NCBI RefSeq assembly: GCF_905120465.1
Contig: NZ_CAJHOF010000004.1
Coordinates: 1 to 64,000 of the forward strand
Reading direction: 5' to 3'
Length of the DNA stretch: 64,000 nucleotides
Source: Campylobacter majalis
Lineage (GTDB): Bacteria > Campylobacterota > Campylobacteria > Campylobacterales > Campylobacteraceae
Shown: positions 26,526 through 36,811 of the stretch, piece after piece
Position numbering within the stretch: position 1 is the first letter of the stretch
How the letters are laid out: each line of letters begins with the position of its first letter
Made by a program: the position numbers and the translations under genes
Notes under the pieces: model-generated
Told to the model about the DNA's origin: nothing
What the model saw: the letters and a program-made list of their open reading frames with translations, nothing else
The model's database searches: none

Positions 26526-26538
26526 TGGAGCCATTGAG

Positions 26539-26562
26539 ATATTTGATAAAAGTATCAAATAT
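26539..26562. repeat. Perfect inverted repeat upstream of metN
   Basis: ATATTTGATA and TATCAAATAT form a ten-base perfect inverted repeat around AAAG. It lies 14 bases past the ddh terminator and about 190 bases before metN. It could be a second weak terminator or a protein site; no T-tract of the usual kind follows. Confidence 0.45.
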
Positions 26563-26755
26563 AATTTTAAATAATAAAAATAAATTTGTTGTGCTATTTT
26601 ATTTTTAAAAATATGGCGATCTAAATAGTTTGTTAACAAGCAAATATTTAAAAAATTATTAATTTAGTGGTTGCTAAAATAAAATACCAACAATTTTATA
26701 TAAAACACAACAAAGAGCATTTAGCTCAAATAGTGTATAAAAAGGAATAAGCCAA

Positions 26756-27715
26756 GTGATTCAGATATCAAATCTTAATAAATTTTACGGACAAACGCAA
26801 ATTTTGCATGATATAAATTTGCACATTAATAAAGGTGAAATTTATGCCATAGTTGGGCATAGTGGTGCTGGTAAAAGCACTTTGCTTCGTTGTATAAATG
26901 GTCTTGAGAAATATCAAAATGGTAGCCTTAAAGTATTTGACATGGAAATTTCCAAGCTGAAAGCAAATGAGCTAAGAAATCTTAGACGTGATGTTGGTAT
27001 GATATTTCAACATTTTGCACTGATGAGTCGCAAAAGTGTCTTTGAAAATGTCGCAACTCCGCTTAGATTTTGGGGAATGAAAGATGATTTTATTAAATCT
27101 CGTGTAAATGAGTTGTTAAATTTAGTCGGTCTTGAAAGCAAAGCGACAAGCTATCCAAACGCACTAAGTGGCGGACAAAAACAGCGTGTGGCAATCGCCC
27201 GCGCACTTGCTCTTAGTCCAAAAATTTTACTATCCGATGAAGCAACATCTGCTCTTGATCCAAATACTACAAATTCAATCTTAGAATTATTAAAAAAAAT
27301 CAATAAAGAGCTTGGCATAAGCATTGTGATTGTAACCCATGAGATGGAAGTTGTAAAAACTATTGCACATAAGGCAATGCTACTAGAGCATGGAAATATA
27401 ATCGGCAATGGCAAGATAGAAGATTTGTTTTTAAAGCCTGATGAAAAAATGAAGCATTTTTTAGGCGAGGATGAAATTTTGCCACAAAATGGTGTAAATA
27501 TTCGTCTTTATTTTCCAAAAGAGGTTGCTCAAAATAGCATAATAACAAGTATGGCACGTGAATTAAACATCGATTTTAATATAGTTTGGGGCAAACTTGA
27601 AAAACTTGGCGACAATGTCTTAGGAAATCTTGTAATAAATGTCTCTTTGGAGCACTTAGAAGCTATTGAAAAATTTGTATCGGATAGTGGCGTTATATAC
27701 GAAATTGTAAAATAA
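26756..27715 (+). CDS. metN: Methionine ABC transporter ATP-binding protein MetN
   Basis: This 319-residue ATPase has Walker [17 protein letters not shown] (about residues 34-49), Q-loop [19 protein letters not shown], signature [16 protein letters not shown] near 139, Walker [14 protein letters not shown], the H-loop IVTHEMEVV, and a C-terminal NIL regulatory domain (about 248-319), which senses methionine in MetNI. The start is GTG at 26756 behind AAAAGGA. MetI (permease) and MetQ (binding protein) normally follow, but the next 900 bases have no gene, so this copy is orphaned. Confidence 0.87.
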   Translation: MIQISNLNKFYGQTQILHDINLHINKGEIYAIVGHSGAGKSTLLRCINGLEKYQNGSLKVFDMEISKLKANELRNLRRDVGMIFQHFALMSRKSVFENVATPLRFWGMKDDFIKSRVNELLNLVGLESKATSYPNALSGGQKQRVAIARALALSPKILLSDEATSALDPNTTNSILELLKKINKELGISIVIVTHEMEVVKTIAHKAMLLEHGNIIGNGKIEDLFLKPDEKMKHFLGEDEILPQNGVNIRLYFPKEVAQNSIITSMARELNIDFNIVWGKLEKLGDNVLGNLVINVSLEHLEAIEKFVSDSGVIYEIVK

Positions 27716-28663
27716 TACATAAAATTTTACATATTTTAGCATTTTATTACACTAAGCAAATTAAGTTTGTTTAAATTAAATATTTTTTGCATCAATGTAG
27801 GTGAAGTTGATAAATTTAAGCAATACTTTTTATTATAAAACAGTAAAGTAAATACACTTGTTAATATAATTAGTGATATTTTGTTAAGTAATTTGCGTTA
27901 AATTATTGCAAAATTTTTAAACGCTTATTTATAAATTAGAAATAAAGTTTATATAGCATTAGTAAAGCTATTATATCTAAATTTTATATAAAATGTCTAT
28001 GGTTAAAAAATTATTTTTCATTTTTATATGATGCAAATGCACCTTAACAAGCAGATTATTAAACATAAATAACAATACAATCAATTTTTTTAGGGCTGAA
28101 ATTTACGAAAATAGCTAAATTTCATAAAATATATTTACATAAATAAACTAAGAGTTTTAAAAAAGCATTTTGTTTCTCAGAGTGCTTTGCTTAGCTTTGG
28201 TCGCTACCATCGCCACTTTGGGGCTTGAGAAGTTTTAAATTTTACAAAACGCAAACTAGCTAAATTTATATCATTAAGACAAATTTTTACTTTATTTAAA
28301 AAGTGTATTTAGGTAGCAAAAGGATGAAATTTATGTATGATACGATAGTAAAAAAGTGGTTGCTATTGCGTCGTTTTAAAATTAGATGTATGTGTTTTTA
28401 GTGTTATTTTGCTAGCTGCAAAATAACAAATAGGATAACTTTATAAAAATTTTAATTTATAATAATGTTTAAGCTTGAATTGTTATTTTAGGTTGCAAAT
28501 TTTAAATTTACTACAACAAATACATTCAAAAAATATCATGCCTAAACAATAAAAAGTGTTGTTTTGTATTTGAGTAGAGTTATAAAATAACTAAATTATT
28601 GACTAACAAAACAAGAATTTAAAGACAACAAAAGCTTAAATGCATTTAAATTTGAGCTAAATT
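27716..28663. other. Long gene-free region behind metN
   Basis: About 950 bases without a credible gene. A GC-richer patch at about 28170-28232 is flanked by TTCTCA and TGAGAA and includes the small hairpin TGGTCGCTACCA. A perfect nine-base hairpin GTTATTTTG/CAAAATAAC (28403-28427) follows. A 25-codon frame from 28324 has no convincing ribosome site. The region sits where metI and metQ would be expected. Confidence 0.45.
28403..28427. repeat. Perfect hairpin in gene-free region
   Basis: GTTATTTTG and CAAAATAAC pair perfectly over nine bases with a CTAGCTG loop. No T-tract follows on the plus strand. It may be a processed RNA end or a remnant. Confidence 0.4.
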
Positions 28664-29293
28664 TTATGCATAAAGCATAGTTCCAAGTCGTATCATGTTT
28701 GATCCATGTTTGATTGCTATGTGATAATCTCCACTCATTCCCATTGAGCAAATTTGTGCATTTGGCAGTTTATCAAAGATATTTCTTGTAAGCTCAAAGC
28801 TCCTTTTTATCTCATCCATATCGTCTGAGTTTGCACCTATACTCATCACTCCGATTAGGTTTAAATTAGGACAAGTTTGCATAATTTCATCATATATTTG
28901 TATCGCATCATTAACCATTACGCCTTGTTTTGTATCTTCGTTGGCTGAGTTTATTTGCAAAAGTGTATCTAGTTTATAATTTAATCTTTTATCAACAGCT
29001 TTTGCTTTTTCGATGCTTTCACAGCTTTGCCACAAAGTAGGGCGAAGCGATATTAGTTGATTGATTTTATTGTTTTGAAGTCTTCCTATCATGTGCCATT
29101 TTAGATTAAGCGATTGATTAATTAAAGACTGTTTTCTAGCCATCTCTTGCACTCTGTTTTCGCCGTATTCTAATTGTCCCTGCGCGTTTAGAGCTAAAAC
29201 TTTATCGATATCTACATTTTTACTCACAGCTATTAGTCTAACATCTGGATTTATCGCTGAAATTTCCGCCTTTAACGCCATTAAATTTATCAT
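28664..29293 (-). CDS. yggS: YggS family pyridoxal phosphate homeostasis protein
   Basis: This 209-residue PLP-binding protein (PLPBP/YggS family, fold III barrel) controls free pyridoxal phosphate and affects amino acid balance. The PLP lysine is in RLIAVSKNVDIDKV (Lys about 25). Other family blocks are LEYGENRVQEM, WHMIGRLQNNKIN, LLQINSANEDTKQGV and the C-terminal CSMGMSGDYHIAIKHGSNMI with MIRLGTMLYA. It is slightly shorter than E. coli YggS. It lies directly downstream of rseP with no spacing. Confidence 0.9.
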   Translation of the reverse strand: MINLMALKAEISAINPDVRLIAVSKNVDIDKVLALNAQGQLEYGENRVQEMARKQSLINQSLNLKWHMIGRLQNNKINQLISLRPTLWQSCESIEKAKAVDKRLNYKLDTLLQINSANEDTKQGVMVNDAIQIYDEIMQTCPNLNLIGVMSIGANSDDMDEIKRSFELTRNIFDKLPNAQICSMGMSGDYHIAIKHGSNMIRLGTMLYA

Positions 29294-30403
29294 CTAATAA
29301 TCCCCTTTAAGACGCATTATGTCATTAAATGTCGCAATTAGCATTAGTGTAAGTAGTATCGCCCAGCCAAGATATGTTAGATAAACAAACACTTTTTCGC
29401 TAACTTCTTTGCCGGTAATTAACTCGTATGTATTAAATATAATATGCCCACCATCAAGTGCCGGAATAGGAAGTAAATTTAAAATACCAAGATTGACTGA
29501 TATAAGTGCTGTAATTATCAACAATACCGTAAAATCGGACTTAGCAGCCTTTGATGTAATGTCTGTTATCTGCACTATTCCACCCATCTCTTTTATTGGT
29601 ACAATGCCTGTTATTAATTTCTCAAATCCTTGAAAAATTAGCTTTGACGCACGTGCAGTTTCGTTAAAAGCGTATGTTATGGCACTAAATCCAGTGTGAT
29701 ATACCTTTATCATTTCGCCGCTTGGAGAGATACCAATAAGTGGCTTTTGAATGCTTTCGCCAAATATATTTACGCTTTCACCAATTTTTGGCGTGAGTGT
29801 AATTTGTATGGTTTGTGACTCTCTTTGTATCTGTAGTACTACAGGGTCTAATTTTACGCGTTTGCTTATATCATCCCACTCTTTTATAATCTCATCATTT
29901 ATGCTTAAAATTTTATCATTTTTTACTATACCAGCACTTTGTGCTGCTGAGTTTTCTAGCACATTGCCAACAATAGGGGCAAGTTTATGAGTACCTAAAA
30001 AACCAAGTGCGATATAGATTAAAAATGCCAAGAAAATGTTAAAAAACGGTCCAGCAAGTAATATATATATGCGTTTTAGTGGTGTTAGGCTGTTGTAACT
30101 ATCTGGATCGTAGTTTTTACTACTAGGGTCTGTGTCGTCTTGCCCTTTTAGCTGAACATATCCGCCAAGTGGTATAGCTGAGATGCAATATTGTGTATTT
30201 CCTATGTGTTTTGATATAAGTTTTTGTCCAAAACCGATACTAAATGTATTGACACTAACCCCAACAGATCTAGCCGCTAAAAAATGTCCAAGCTCGTGGA
30301 AAAATACCAAAAAAGATATAATAAACAATGTAATAAAAAAGTGCCATGAGTAACCATAAATTCCAAGCCCAAGTATTGCAATTACGAAAAATATACTTTT
30401 CAT
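29294..30403 (-). CDS. rseP: RIP metalloprotease RseP
   Basis: This 369-residue site-2 protease cleaves membrane-spanning substrates within the bilayer. Zinc ligands are visible in FFHELGHFLAARS (HExxH: His36, Glu37, His40), and the third ligand motif LLPIPALDGGHI lies near residue 315. One PDZ domain is between (about 130-210, with AQSAGIVKNDKILSINDE). It has four hydrophobic segments (N-terminal two, central one, C-terminal one). In other bacteria it releases sigma-factor regulators or clears signal peptides. It lies between yggS and a small membrane protein, all in one direction. Confidence 0.92.
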   Translation of the reverse strand: MKSIFFVIAILGLGIYGYSWHFFITLFIISFLVFFHELGHFLAARSVGVSVNTFSIGFGQKLISKHIGNTQYCISAIPLGGYVQLKGQDDTDPSSKNYDPDSYNSLTPLKRIYILLAGPFFNIFLAFLIYIALGFLGTHKLAPIVGNVLENSAAQSAGIVKNDKILSINDEIIKEWDDISKRVKLDPVVLQIQRESQTIQITLTPKIGESVNIFGESIQKPLIGISPSGEMIKVYHTGFSAITYAFNETARASKLIFQGFEKLITGIVPIKEMGGIVQITDITSKAAKSDFTVLLIITALISVNLGILNLLPIPALDGGHIIFNTYELITGKEVSEKVFVYLTYLGWAILLTLMLIATFNDIMRLKGDY

Positions 30404-30404
30404 A

Positions 30405-30899
30405 CTAAGCCTTTAATTTTGAAAAACTTGCTTGTAGGTTTGAGCGAATTTCATCGTTGATTACATCGGCATTTTTTAGAGCATTTTGTACTGATTTTTC
30501 AATCATATTTAGTATCTCAAATAACTCAGCCTCCCACTCGCTAATGCCCTTTTTACTATTCATGTTTTGTATAAAAGTTAGCTTTCTACTAGCCTGTGAT
30601 AATTCAGCCAAAAACTCATCTTTTAAATCATCGCTTTTTAGCATATCATCATAAAGTGCTTTTTGTTTTAGCTCTCGTATTTGATAATCTATCTCGTCAC
30701 AAAATGATTTATATATAGCGATTTGATCGTCTGAAATTTCAGCATTTGTAAGCAAAATTTTGGCTTTTTGCGTTTGTGAGCCTTGATTGTTTTGATTTGC
30801 TTCGTTTGCATCGATATTTTGAGTAAGTTTTTGTATCTGGGAATATAGTGCAAAAGCCACGGCAATCGATATCAAAAATGCAATTGTTATCTCGTTCAT
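30405..30899 (-). CDS. Membrane-anchored coiled-coil protein, unknown
   Basis: This 164-residue protein has one N-terminal membrane helix (ITIAFLISIAVAFALYSQI) and then a mostly helical polar region with heptad-like patterns (QKLTQNIDANEANQNNQ, QIRELKQKALYDDML, IEKSVQNALKNADVI). I do not recognise the family; it may be a conserved Campylobacter protein next to rseP. The ATG at 30899 has a clear AAAGGAAG site and is chosen over the earlier frame start at 30935, which overlaps rarD. Its stop is one base from the rseP start. Confidence 0.6.
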   Translation of the reverse strand: MNEITIAFLISIAVAFALYSQIQKLTQNIDANEANQNNQGSQTQKAKILLTNAEISDDQIAIYKSFCDEIDYQIRELKQKALYDDMLKSDDLKDEFLAELSQASRKLTFIQNMNSKKGISEWEAELFEILNMIEKSVQNALKNADVINDEIRSNLQASFSKLKA

Positions 30900-30931
30900 T
30901 TTAACTTCCTTTATAAAAAGGAGTGATTTTA

Positions 30932-31825
30932 TCAAATTTTTCTTTTAAATTTTATTATTAAATTTTGTGAGCTAACAAGAAAAATAGCAAACCATATAAG
31001 CGAAAATGATATGATTTTATAAATATCTAAGCTCTCGCCATAAACAAATACCGCTACAAGCATACTAATGCTAGGACTTAGATATTGCACATAGGCTAGT
31101 GAGCTAAGCTTCATACGTGTTGTGGCGGCGTTAAACATCACAAGTGGCACTATGGTAACTATACCTGAAATAATTAATAACGCACCATTTTTTGGTTGCG
31201 TAAAATGTCCCATGTCATTTGTTTGAATATAGAAAAAATATGCCAAAGCAAGTGGTAAAATCAGCAACGTTTCAACAAATAATCCATTTAATGCTTTAAC
31301 ATTTACAAATTTTCTTACACCTATATAAACGGCAAAACTAAGCGGCAACACAATAGCAATCACAGGCAAAGCAGCATATGCATAAAACTGAATTGCGACC
31401 GCTAAAAATACGATACCAACAGCAATTTTTCCGATAAAATTTACTCTCTCTTTAAAAATCAAAAAACCAACTAAAATATTCATTAGTGGATTCATAAAAT
31501 AGCCCAAACTTGCTTCTAAAATTTTGCTATTATCAACGGCATAAATGTATATTCCCCAATTTAGGCTTATCATAAAACCACTTAAAAATAGTAAATTTCT
31601 AGTTCTTTTTTGAAGCAATAATACTTTAATTTCATCAAAATAATGCGTAAAATAAAGAAAAATCGCCATAAAGATAGACGACCAAATAATGCGATGTATT
31701 AGTATCTCCCATGCACCGACAAACTCATCAAATTGTTTAAAATATATAGGATAAAATCCTCCCCATATCACAAATGCCAAAACAGCGAGAATAAAACCCT
31801 TAGTTGCTTCATCTTTTATTTGCAT
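30932..31825 (-). CDS. rarD: EamA family transporter RarD
   Basis: This 297-residue membrane protein belongs to the RarD branch of the EamA/DMT superfamily, with ten predicted helices. Its start KGFILAVLAFVIWGGFYPIY and the blocks IIWSSIFMAIFLYFT, NWGIYIYAVDNSKILEASLG, YFMNPLMNILVGFLIFKERV and SSLAYVQYLSPSISMLVAVF are typical. RarD proteins are often annotated as chloramphenicol-sensitive proteins, but the substrate is unknown. It is divergent from the DAHP synthase gene. Confidence 0.85.
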   Translation of the reverse strand: MQIKDEATKGFILAVLAFVIWGGFYPIYFKQFDEFVGAWEILIHRIIWSSIFMAIFLYFTHYFDEIKVLLLQKRTRNLLFLSGFMISLNWGIYIYAVDNSKILEASLGYFMNPLMNILVGFLIFKERVNFIGKIAVGIVFLAVAIQFYAYAALPVIAIVLPLSFAVYIGVRKFVNVKALNGLFVETLLILPLALAYFFYIQTNDMGHFTQPKNGALLIISGIVTIVPLVMFNAATTRMKLSSLAYVQYLSPSISMLVAVFVYGESLDIYKIISFSLIWFAIFLVSSQNLIIKFKRKI

Positions 31826-31877
31826 TTTATACCTTTAAAAGCCGTAATTATACTATAAAATTTAAGAAAGATAATGA

Positions 31878-31883
31878 TATAAT
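31878..31883 (+). promoter_or_regulatory. Probable -10 box of DAHP synthase gene
   Basis: GATATAAT holds a perfect TATAAT 30 bases before the start codon. It is preceded by a T-rich stretch and fits the genus pattern. Confidence 0.5.
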
Positions 31884-31913
31884 CGTGATTTTATTAGAAT
31901 TTTAAAGGACAAC

Positions 31914-33257
31914 ATGATGAGCTGGAGACGTGATAGTTGGAGAGAGTATGAAATTTTACAACAACCAACATATCCAGATAAAAACGAACTGCAAAATATT
32001 GAAAAAACACTAAATGAACTTCCTCCGCTTGTATTTGCTGGTGAAGCAAGAAAGCTAAAAAGCGAACTAGCAAAGGTCTGTAATGGCGAGGCATTTTTAC
32101 TTCAGGGCGGCGATTGTGCTGAGAGCTTTAGCAATTTTGGAGCAAATAATATAAGAGATATGTTTAAGGTTATGCTTCAAATGGCGATTGTTATGACCTT
32201 TGCTGGGGGGCGTCCTATTGTTAAAGTTGGACGCGTTGCTGGGCAATTTGCTAAGCCAAGAAGTAGTGATTATGAAGAGATAAATGGCATTAGCTTACCT
32301 AGCTATAGAGGCGATATCATAAATGGTTTTGAGTTTAGTAAAGAGGCTCGTGTGCCAGATCCTAAACGCATGATACAAGCATACTATCAGTCTGCTTCGA
32401 CAATGAACCTACTACGTGCATTTTCACGTGGTGGTTTGGCTGATTTACATCAAGTGCATAAATGGAATTTAGGCTTTACTAAACAAGCAGAAGTTGATGA
32501 AAAATATGAAAAATTAACCGATAGTCTTACCCAAACATTAAATTTTATGCATGCATGTGGCATGAACTCAGACAACACTCCAGCCATAAATCAAACATCA
32601 TTTTACACATCTCACGAGGCTTTATTGTTGCCGTATGAAGAGGCTTTAACAAGGCAAGACAGCTTAAGCTCTCAGTGGTATGACTGTTCTGCACATATGC
32701 TTTGGATAGGCGAAAGAACACGTGGCATCAATGATGCACATGTGCATTTTTTAAGCGGTGTTCATAATCCAATAGGTGTTAAAATAGGACCAAGTGCAAC
32801 GGCTGATGATATTAAGCGTTTAGCTTCAAAGCTAAATCCAGAAAATGAAGCTGGTCGTTTAAATATAATTATCAGAATGGGCGCAGATAAGATAGGCAAA
32901 ATTTTACCTAAAATTTTAAGTGATATACGAAGCGAAGGGCTAAATTTAGTATATAGTATAGATCCAATGCATGGCAATACAATCAAGGCGGAAAATGGCT
33001 ATAAAACGCGTGATTTTGATAAGATAACAACTGAAGTTAAGAGCTTTTTTGATATATGCAAGGCAGAAGGCACACATGCGGGCGGCATACACCTAGAAAT
33101 GACAGGGCAGGATGTCACAGAATGCACTGGTGGAGCGTTTAATGTAACGCAAGATAGCTTAAAAGAGCGTTATGAAACACAGTGTGATCCTAGACTAAAT
33201 GCAGATCAGGCACTTGAGCTTGCATTTTTGATATCTGATTTACTTAAAAAGGCATAG
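31914..33257 (+). CDS. Class II DAHP synthase
   Basis: This 447-residue enzyme condenses phosphoenolpyruvate and erythrose 4-phosphate to start the shikimate pathway. It is the plant-like class II form: [20 protein letters not shown] at the start, [11 protein letters not shown] (metal Cys, about residue 65), [102 protein letters not shown] and [18 protein letters not shown]. Start MMSW has two ATG options; AAAGGAC is the ribosome site. It is divergent from rarD and ends in a hairpin. Confidence 0.95.
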   Translation: MMSWRRDSWREYEILQQPTYPDKNELQNIEKTLNELPPLVFAGEARKLKSELAKVCNGEAFLLQGGDCAESFSNFGANNIRDMFKVMLQMAIVMTFAGGRPIVKVGRVAGQFAKPRSSDYEEINGISLPSYRGDIINGFEFSKEARVPDPKRMIQAYYQSASTMNLLRAFSRGGLADLHQVHKWNLGFTKQAEVDEKYEKLTDSLTQTLNFMHACGMNSDNTPAINQTSFYTSHEALLLPYEEALTRQDSLSSQWYDCSAHMLWIGERTRGINDAHVHFLSGVHNPIGVKIGPSATADDIKRLASKLNPENEAGRLNIIIRMGADKIGKILPKILSDIRSEGLNLVYSIDPMHGNTIKAENGYKTRDFDKITTEVKSFFDICKAEGTHAGGIHLEMTGQDVTECTGGAFNVTQDSLKERYETQCDPRLNADQALELAFLISDLLKKA

Positions 33258-33281
33258 TTATCTTGTTTTAATTATCTCTAT

Positions 33282-33312
33282 GGCTCTTATTGGTAAATTT
33301 ACTATAAGAGCC
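33282..33312 (+). terminator. Hairpin behind DAHP synthase gene
   Basis: GGCTCTTAT and ATAAGAGCC form a nine-base perfect stem with a 13-base loop, 25 bases past the stop codon. No strong T-tract follows, so termination may be partial. Confidence 0.55.
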
Positions 33313-33918
33313 AAATTTAACTTATGTGTTTCAAAAAATAAAGCTGATTTAACTTAAAGAATAAAAACCTAAAGTCTAGGTGGTGATTTTATAATACTTA
33401 TTGTAAGGCAGTAATCAAAGCAAAGTTTTTATACTTTGATTGTAAAAAATCATTTTTAATACTTTTATGGTAATAATTTTACTTTATAAATACGATACTA
33501 TTTATGACTACTAAGAATTTATTTAGTTGTTAAATATGCTATAAATAAAACTATTAAGCTTAGTCGCTTTTTAGCATTAAAATATGCTAAATTTTACATA
33601 AACTAACTTTTGAAATTTTATAAAATTAATAATTTGCACTGCTTAAAATCTTTACAAACAGGTAAAATAGACGTTGCAATCAAAATACATTTAGTAATTG
33701 TGGCGTAAGCTACATAGTAGAATTTACAACACAAAATACTTTTTAAAACTTATTTAAATTTTGATATTTAATAAGCTATTTTTGTTTTGTTATGTTTATA
33801 CCTTTTGAAACATTGCTATTATCACAATAAAAATTTTGCTTTGATTATGTTTTGGTTAAAAAGTTATTGCAAGAGTTTAAAAGGTCTAAGACAATACATA
33901 AACCTTTTAAATATCATG
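33313..33918. other. Gene-free AT-rich region
   Basis: About 600 bases between two convergent genes, with no open frame, RNA or strong hairpin that I can support. It is simply AT-rich. Confidence 0.4.
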
Positions 33919-34470
33919 CTACTCGGCTTTGCGTTTTATCGCAAATATTTCTTGTAAATTATCACAATATTCAGATAAAAAATATCCAAGTGAACGATAA
34001 AAGCTACTTTTTGCACTAGTGCTTAACTCTATAGCTAAAGTTGCAGCATAAGGCAAGAAAAAACTAATTAAAAAGCTCTTTAGTAGTTTTGCATGTGATT
34101 CATCAAGCTCGTTTTTAAGAATGCTAGCTATTAATAGCAACTGGTTTGATATACTATCGCTTTCTCCTAGTTTTGGGCTGAAATTAATTTGAGCATAAAA
34201 TTTAGCTAAATCATCTTTTGCACTGGCAAAATAATAACTAGCATTAAAGAGATATTTAATGCTTCTAAAATCCGTTCTTATCTCTGCTAGACTTTCATTT
34301 TGTAAAAAATCAGCATATAATTTACGCCCTTTTTTGTTGTTTTCGCATTCATTTTGTATGATCCAATCGCTACTAGTTTTGATTTTTTCATAGTTTTGAG
34401 CGGTTAATGGCTCATTAAAGTTACTAGCAAATATCATAGATATTACGCTATACATTTGTCCAACTTTCAA
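33919..34470 (-). CDS. Helical protein, possibly TorD-like chaperone
   Basis: This 183-residue protein is predicted to be almost all helical and cytosolic, without signal peptide or membrane segment. Its size and helical pattern (FRSIKYLFNASYYFASAKDD, LIASILKNELDESHAKLLKS, FYRSLGYFLSEYCDNLQEI) recall the TorD/NarJ family of maturation chaperones for molybdoenzymes, but no single diagnostic motif confirms it. It lies 9 bases downstream of copA on the same strand. No molybdoenzyme gene is near. The function is therefore open. Confidence 0.45.
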   Translation of the reverse strand: MKVGQMYSVISMIFASNFNEPLTAQNYEKIKTSSDWIIQNECENNKKGRKLYADFLQNESLAEIRTDFRSIKYLFNASYYFASAKDDLAKFYAQINFSPKLGESDSISNQLLLIASILKNELDESHAKLLKSFLISFFLPYAATLAIELSTSAKSSFYRSLGYFLSEYCDNLQEIFAIKRKAE

Positions 34471-34479
34471 ATCTCCCCC

Positions 34480-36606
34480 TTAATTAATCTTGATAAATCT
34501 TAGTCTAATTGAGTTTAAAACGACATTTACTGAGCTAAAACACATGGCTAGTGCTCCATACATTGGATTTAGCAACAGCCCAAACACTGGGTATAATGCC
34601 CCAGCTGCAACAGGTATGCAAATTAAATTATATATAAAAGCCCAAAATAAATTTTGCCTAATTGTTCTTATGGTTTTTTTGCCAAGATTTAGAGTATAAG
34701 CAACATTTAAAAGGTCATTTTTTATTAGCACAATATCACCAGCACCCTTTGCAATATCAGAACCAGAGCTCATAGCTATGCCAACATCAGCTTGTTTTAA
34801 GCATAAAGAATCATTTATGCCATCTCCTACAAACAACACTTTGCCCTGATTTTGTACCTCTTTTAGGATTTGAAATTTCTCATCTGGCAATTTATTTGCA
34901 TAGTGTTGCGAGATACCAAGCTCATTTGCTACGCTTTTTACGACACTATCACTATCTCCTGATAAAATAATTGGCGTAATTCCTTGCGATTTTAACGCCT
35001 CAATACTCTGTTTTGCCTCATCTCTTATTGTATCAGATATACTAAATGTGCCTACAATTTCGCCATTTATCACACAAATTATCTCATTGGTTTGTTTAGA
35101 TTGTATGTTGTATTTGTTTAAAAGCTTATCATTTCCTATTAAAATTTCAAACTCTCTATCTTTATATCTTACTCCAAGACCCAGTTCATTTTTAAATTCT
35201 CCATCTAGTTTAATAGGTGTTACACACTTGCTTTTTGCATATTTAACTACCGCTTTTGAGATAGGATGCTCACTTAGTGCTTCAACTCCAGCAATTAATG
35301 CTAAATCATTGCTTGTTAAATTGCTATTATTTACGCTTATTTCGCCTTTGCTTAATGTTCCTGTTTTATCAAATACAGCAAATTTCACATCTTTTAAAAT
35401 TTCTAAAACTTCAGGATTTTTAATTAAAATTCCATCTTTTGCACCGCGTGATATACCAGAGATTATTGCAATTGGTGTAGCTAAACCTAACGCACAAGGG
35501 CAAGATATTATCAAAACACAAACAGCGGCTATTATGGCATAGTTTAAGTCGCCTTTTGCATATATCCATATTGCAAATGTAATAATTGATATCATTATAA
35601 TACTAGGAACAAATACGTTTGCAACCCTATCTGCCATGCGAGAGATCGGCATTTGTTTCGTTGTTGCTTCGCTAAGCAAACTTAAAATTTGAGATAAAAG
35701 TGTATCAGATGGCATCTTTGTGATTTTTACACTGATATAGCCATTTGTATTTACGCAACCAGCATGAACACTCTCGCCTACGCTTTTATAGCTAGGCAAA
35801 CTCTCACCAGTTAGTGCTGACGTGTCTATTTCGGCTCCGCCTTGAACTATCTCGCCGTCACTTGGGATATTGTAGCCATTTTTAACCACAACGATATCGC
35901 CTATGCTTAGCTCAGATACTGGTATCTCCTTGCTTTGTCCATCAGGCATGATTAAATGTGCTGTTTTTGGGCTTAAATCCATTAAGCTTTTTAGATAATC
36001 ACTTGCTTTTTGTTTTGAGCGTTCTTCTAGGAATTTACCAAGCAAAACAAATGTGATAATCATGGCGGCTGAACCGATATAAATATGGCTTATTTCATCT
36101 TCAACACTACGAGTTAAAACAAAAACAGCGTGTAAAAATGCACTAAAAGCACCAAGGCTAACTAAGACATTCATGTCATAATTTTTGCTTTTTATTGATT
36201 TTATTGCATGGGTAAAAAAGCTAGAGCCATTACGAAATATCACATAGGCTGCGAGTAAAAACATCACAATTTTAGATGCAAAATTTATAGGTAAAAATAG
36301 CTCTATCGCCATTATAATGGCACAAATGACAGCTGATGATATTAGTTTAGACTTTAATTCCTTTATATGCATAAGGCGTTTTTTTTCATACTCATTTGCG
36401 TTAAAAACTATCTCAAAACCCAAATTTGAAATTTTAGTTTTTAATATTTTTAACACATCATCATTTGCAACACAAAACTCTCCAGTTCCGTTTGCAAAGC
36501 TCACTTTTGCCTCGCTTACTCCATCAATTTTTTTCGCTACTCTTTCTATACTGTTTGAGCAATTTACGCAACTCATACCAGCAATATTTAACTTAACTTT
36601 TTGCAT
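34480..36606 (-). CDS. copA: Copper-exporting P1B-type ATPase CopA
   Basis: This 708-residue heavy-metal P-type ATPase expels Cu(I) from the cytoplasm. It has one N-terminal metal-binding domain with GMSCVNC (Cys13 and Cys16), a membrane domain, the actuator loop with DTSALTGESLP near 263, the intramembrane metal site SCPCALGLATP near 365, the phosphorylation site FDKTGTLSKGE near 408, the SEHPI nucleotide-binding site, and GDGINDSLCLKQADVGIAM near 590. This is the Cu(I)-type motif set. It follows copZ after one base, forming a copper detoxification unit. Confidence 0.94.
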   Translation of the reverse strand: MQKVKLNIAGMSCVNCSNSIERVAKKIDGVSEAKVSFANGTGEFCVANDDVLKILKTKISNLGFEIVFNANEYEKKRLMHIKELKSKLISSAVICAIIMAIELFLPINFASKIVMFLLAAYVIFRNGSSFFTHAIKSIKSKNYDMNVLVSLGAFSAFLHAVFVLTRSVEDEISHIYIGSAAMIITFVLLGKFLEERSKQKASDYLKSLMDLSPKTAHLIMPDGQSKEIPVSELSIGDIVVVKNGYNIPSDGEIVQGGAEIDTSALTGESLPSYKSVGESVHAGCVNTNGYISVKITKMPSDTLLSQILSLLSEATTKQMPISRMADRVANVFVPSIIMISIITFAIWIYAKGDLNYAIIAAVCVLIISCPCALGLATPIAIISGISRGAKDGILIKNPEVLEILKDVKFAVFDKTGTLSKGEISVNNSNLTSNDLALIAGVEALSEHPISKAVVKYAKSKCVTPIKLDGEFKNELGLGVRYKDREFEILIGNDKLLNKYNIQSKQTNEIICVINGEIVGTFSISDTIRDEAKQSIEALKSQGITPIILSGDSDSVVKSVANELGISQHYANKLPDEKFQILKEVQNQGKVLFVGDGINDSLCLKQADVGIAMSSGSDIAKGAGDIVLIKNDLLNVAYTLNLGKKTIRTIRQNLFWAFIYNLICIPVAAGALYPVFGLLLNPMYGALAMCFSSVNVVLNSIRLRFIKIN

Positions 36607-36607
36607 T

Positions 36608-36811
36608 TTATAGCTCTTTTATCACGTCAAATCCAAGCTCATCAAGCTCTTGCATAAATTCATTAACTCTTTCTTGTTTGATATCTACGCTAACTATGCG
36701 TGGCGTAACGCTTAAATCAACATCAATTACACCGTATTTTTCGCTTAGAGCATTTTTTATAGTTTTAGCACAATTTGCACAATTTACATTTGCTACTTCA
36801 AATCTTTTCAT
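36608..36811 (-). CDS. copZ: Copper chaperone CopZ-like
   Basis: This 67-residue protein is a free-standing heavy-metal-associated domain with the metal site NVNCANCAKTI (Cys11, Cys14) and a short beta-alpha fold. It would bind Cu(I) in the cytoplasm and pass it to CopA, encoded immediately downstream on the same strand. The start ATG has AAGGAAATAAA upstream. Its first bases overlap the end of the GNAT gene by four. Confidence 0.88.
   Translation of the reverse strand: MKRFEVANVNCANCAKTIKNALSEKYGVIDVDLSVTPRIVSVDIKQERVNEFMQELDELGFDVIKEL

Noticed and set aside
28324-28401. 25-codon frame behind metN
   Set aside because: Ribosome site is badly spaced for the first ATG and there is no recognisable content.
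32205-32210. G6 run in the DAHP synthase gene
   Set aside because: Six G is short of the length that normally gives phase variation, and the gene is essential-type metabolism.
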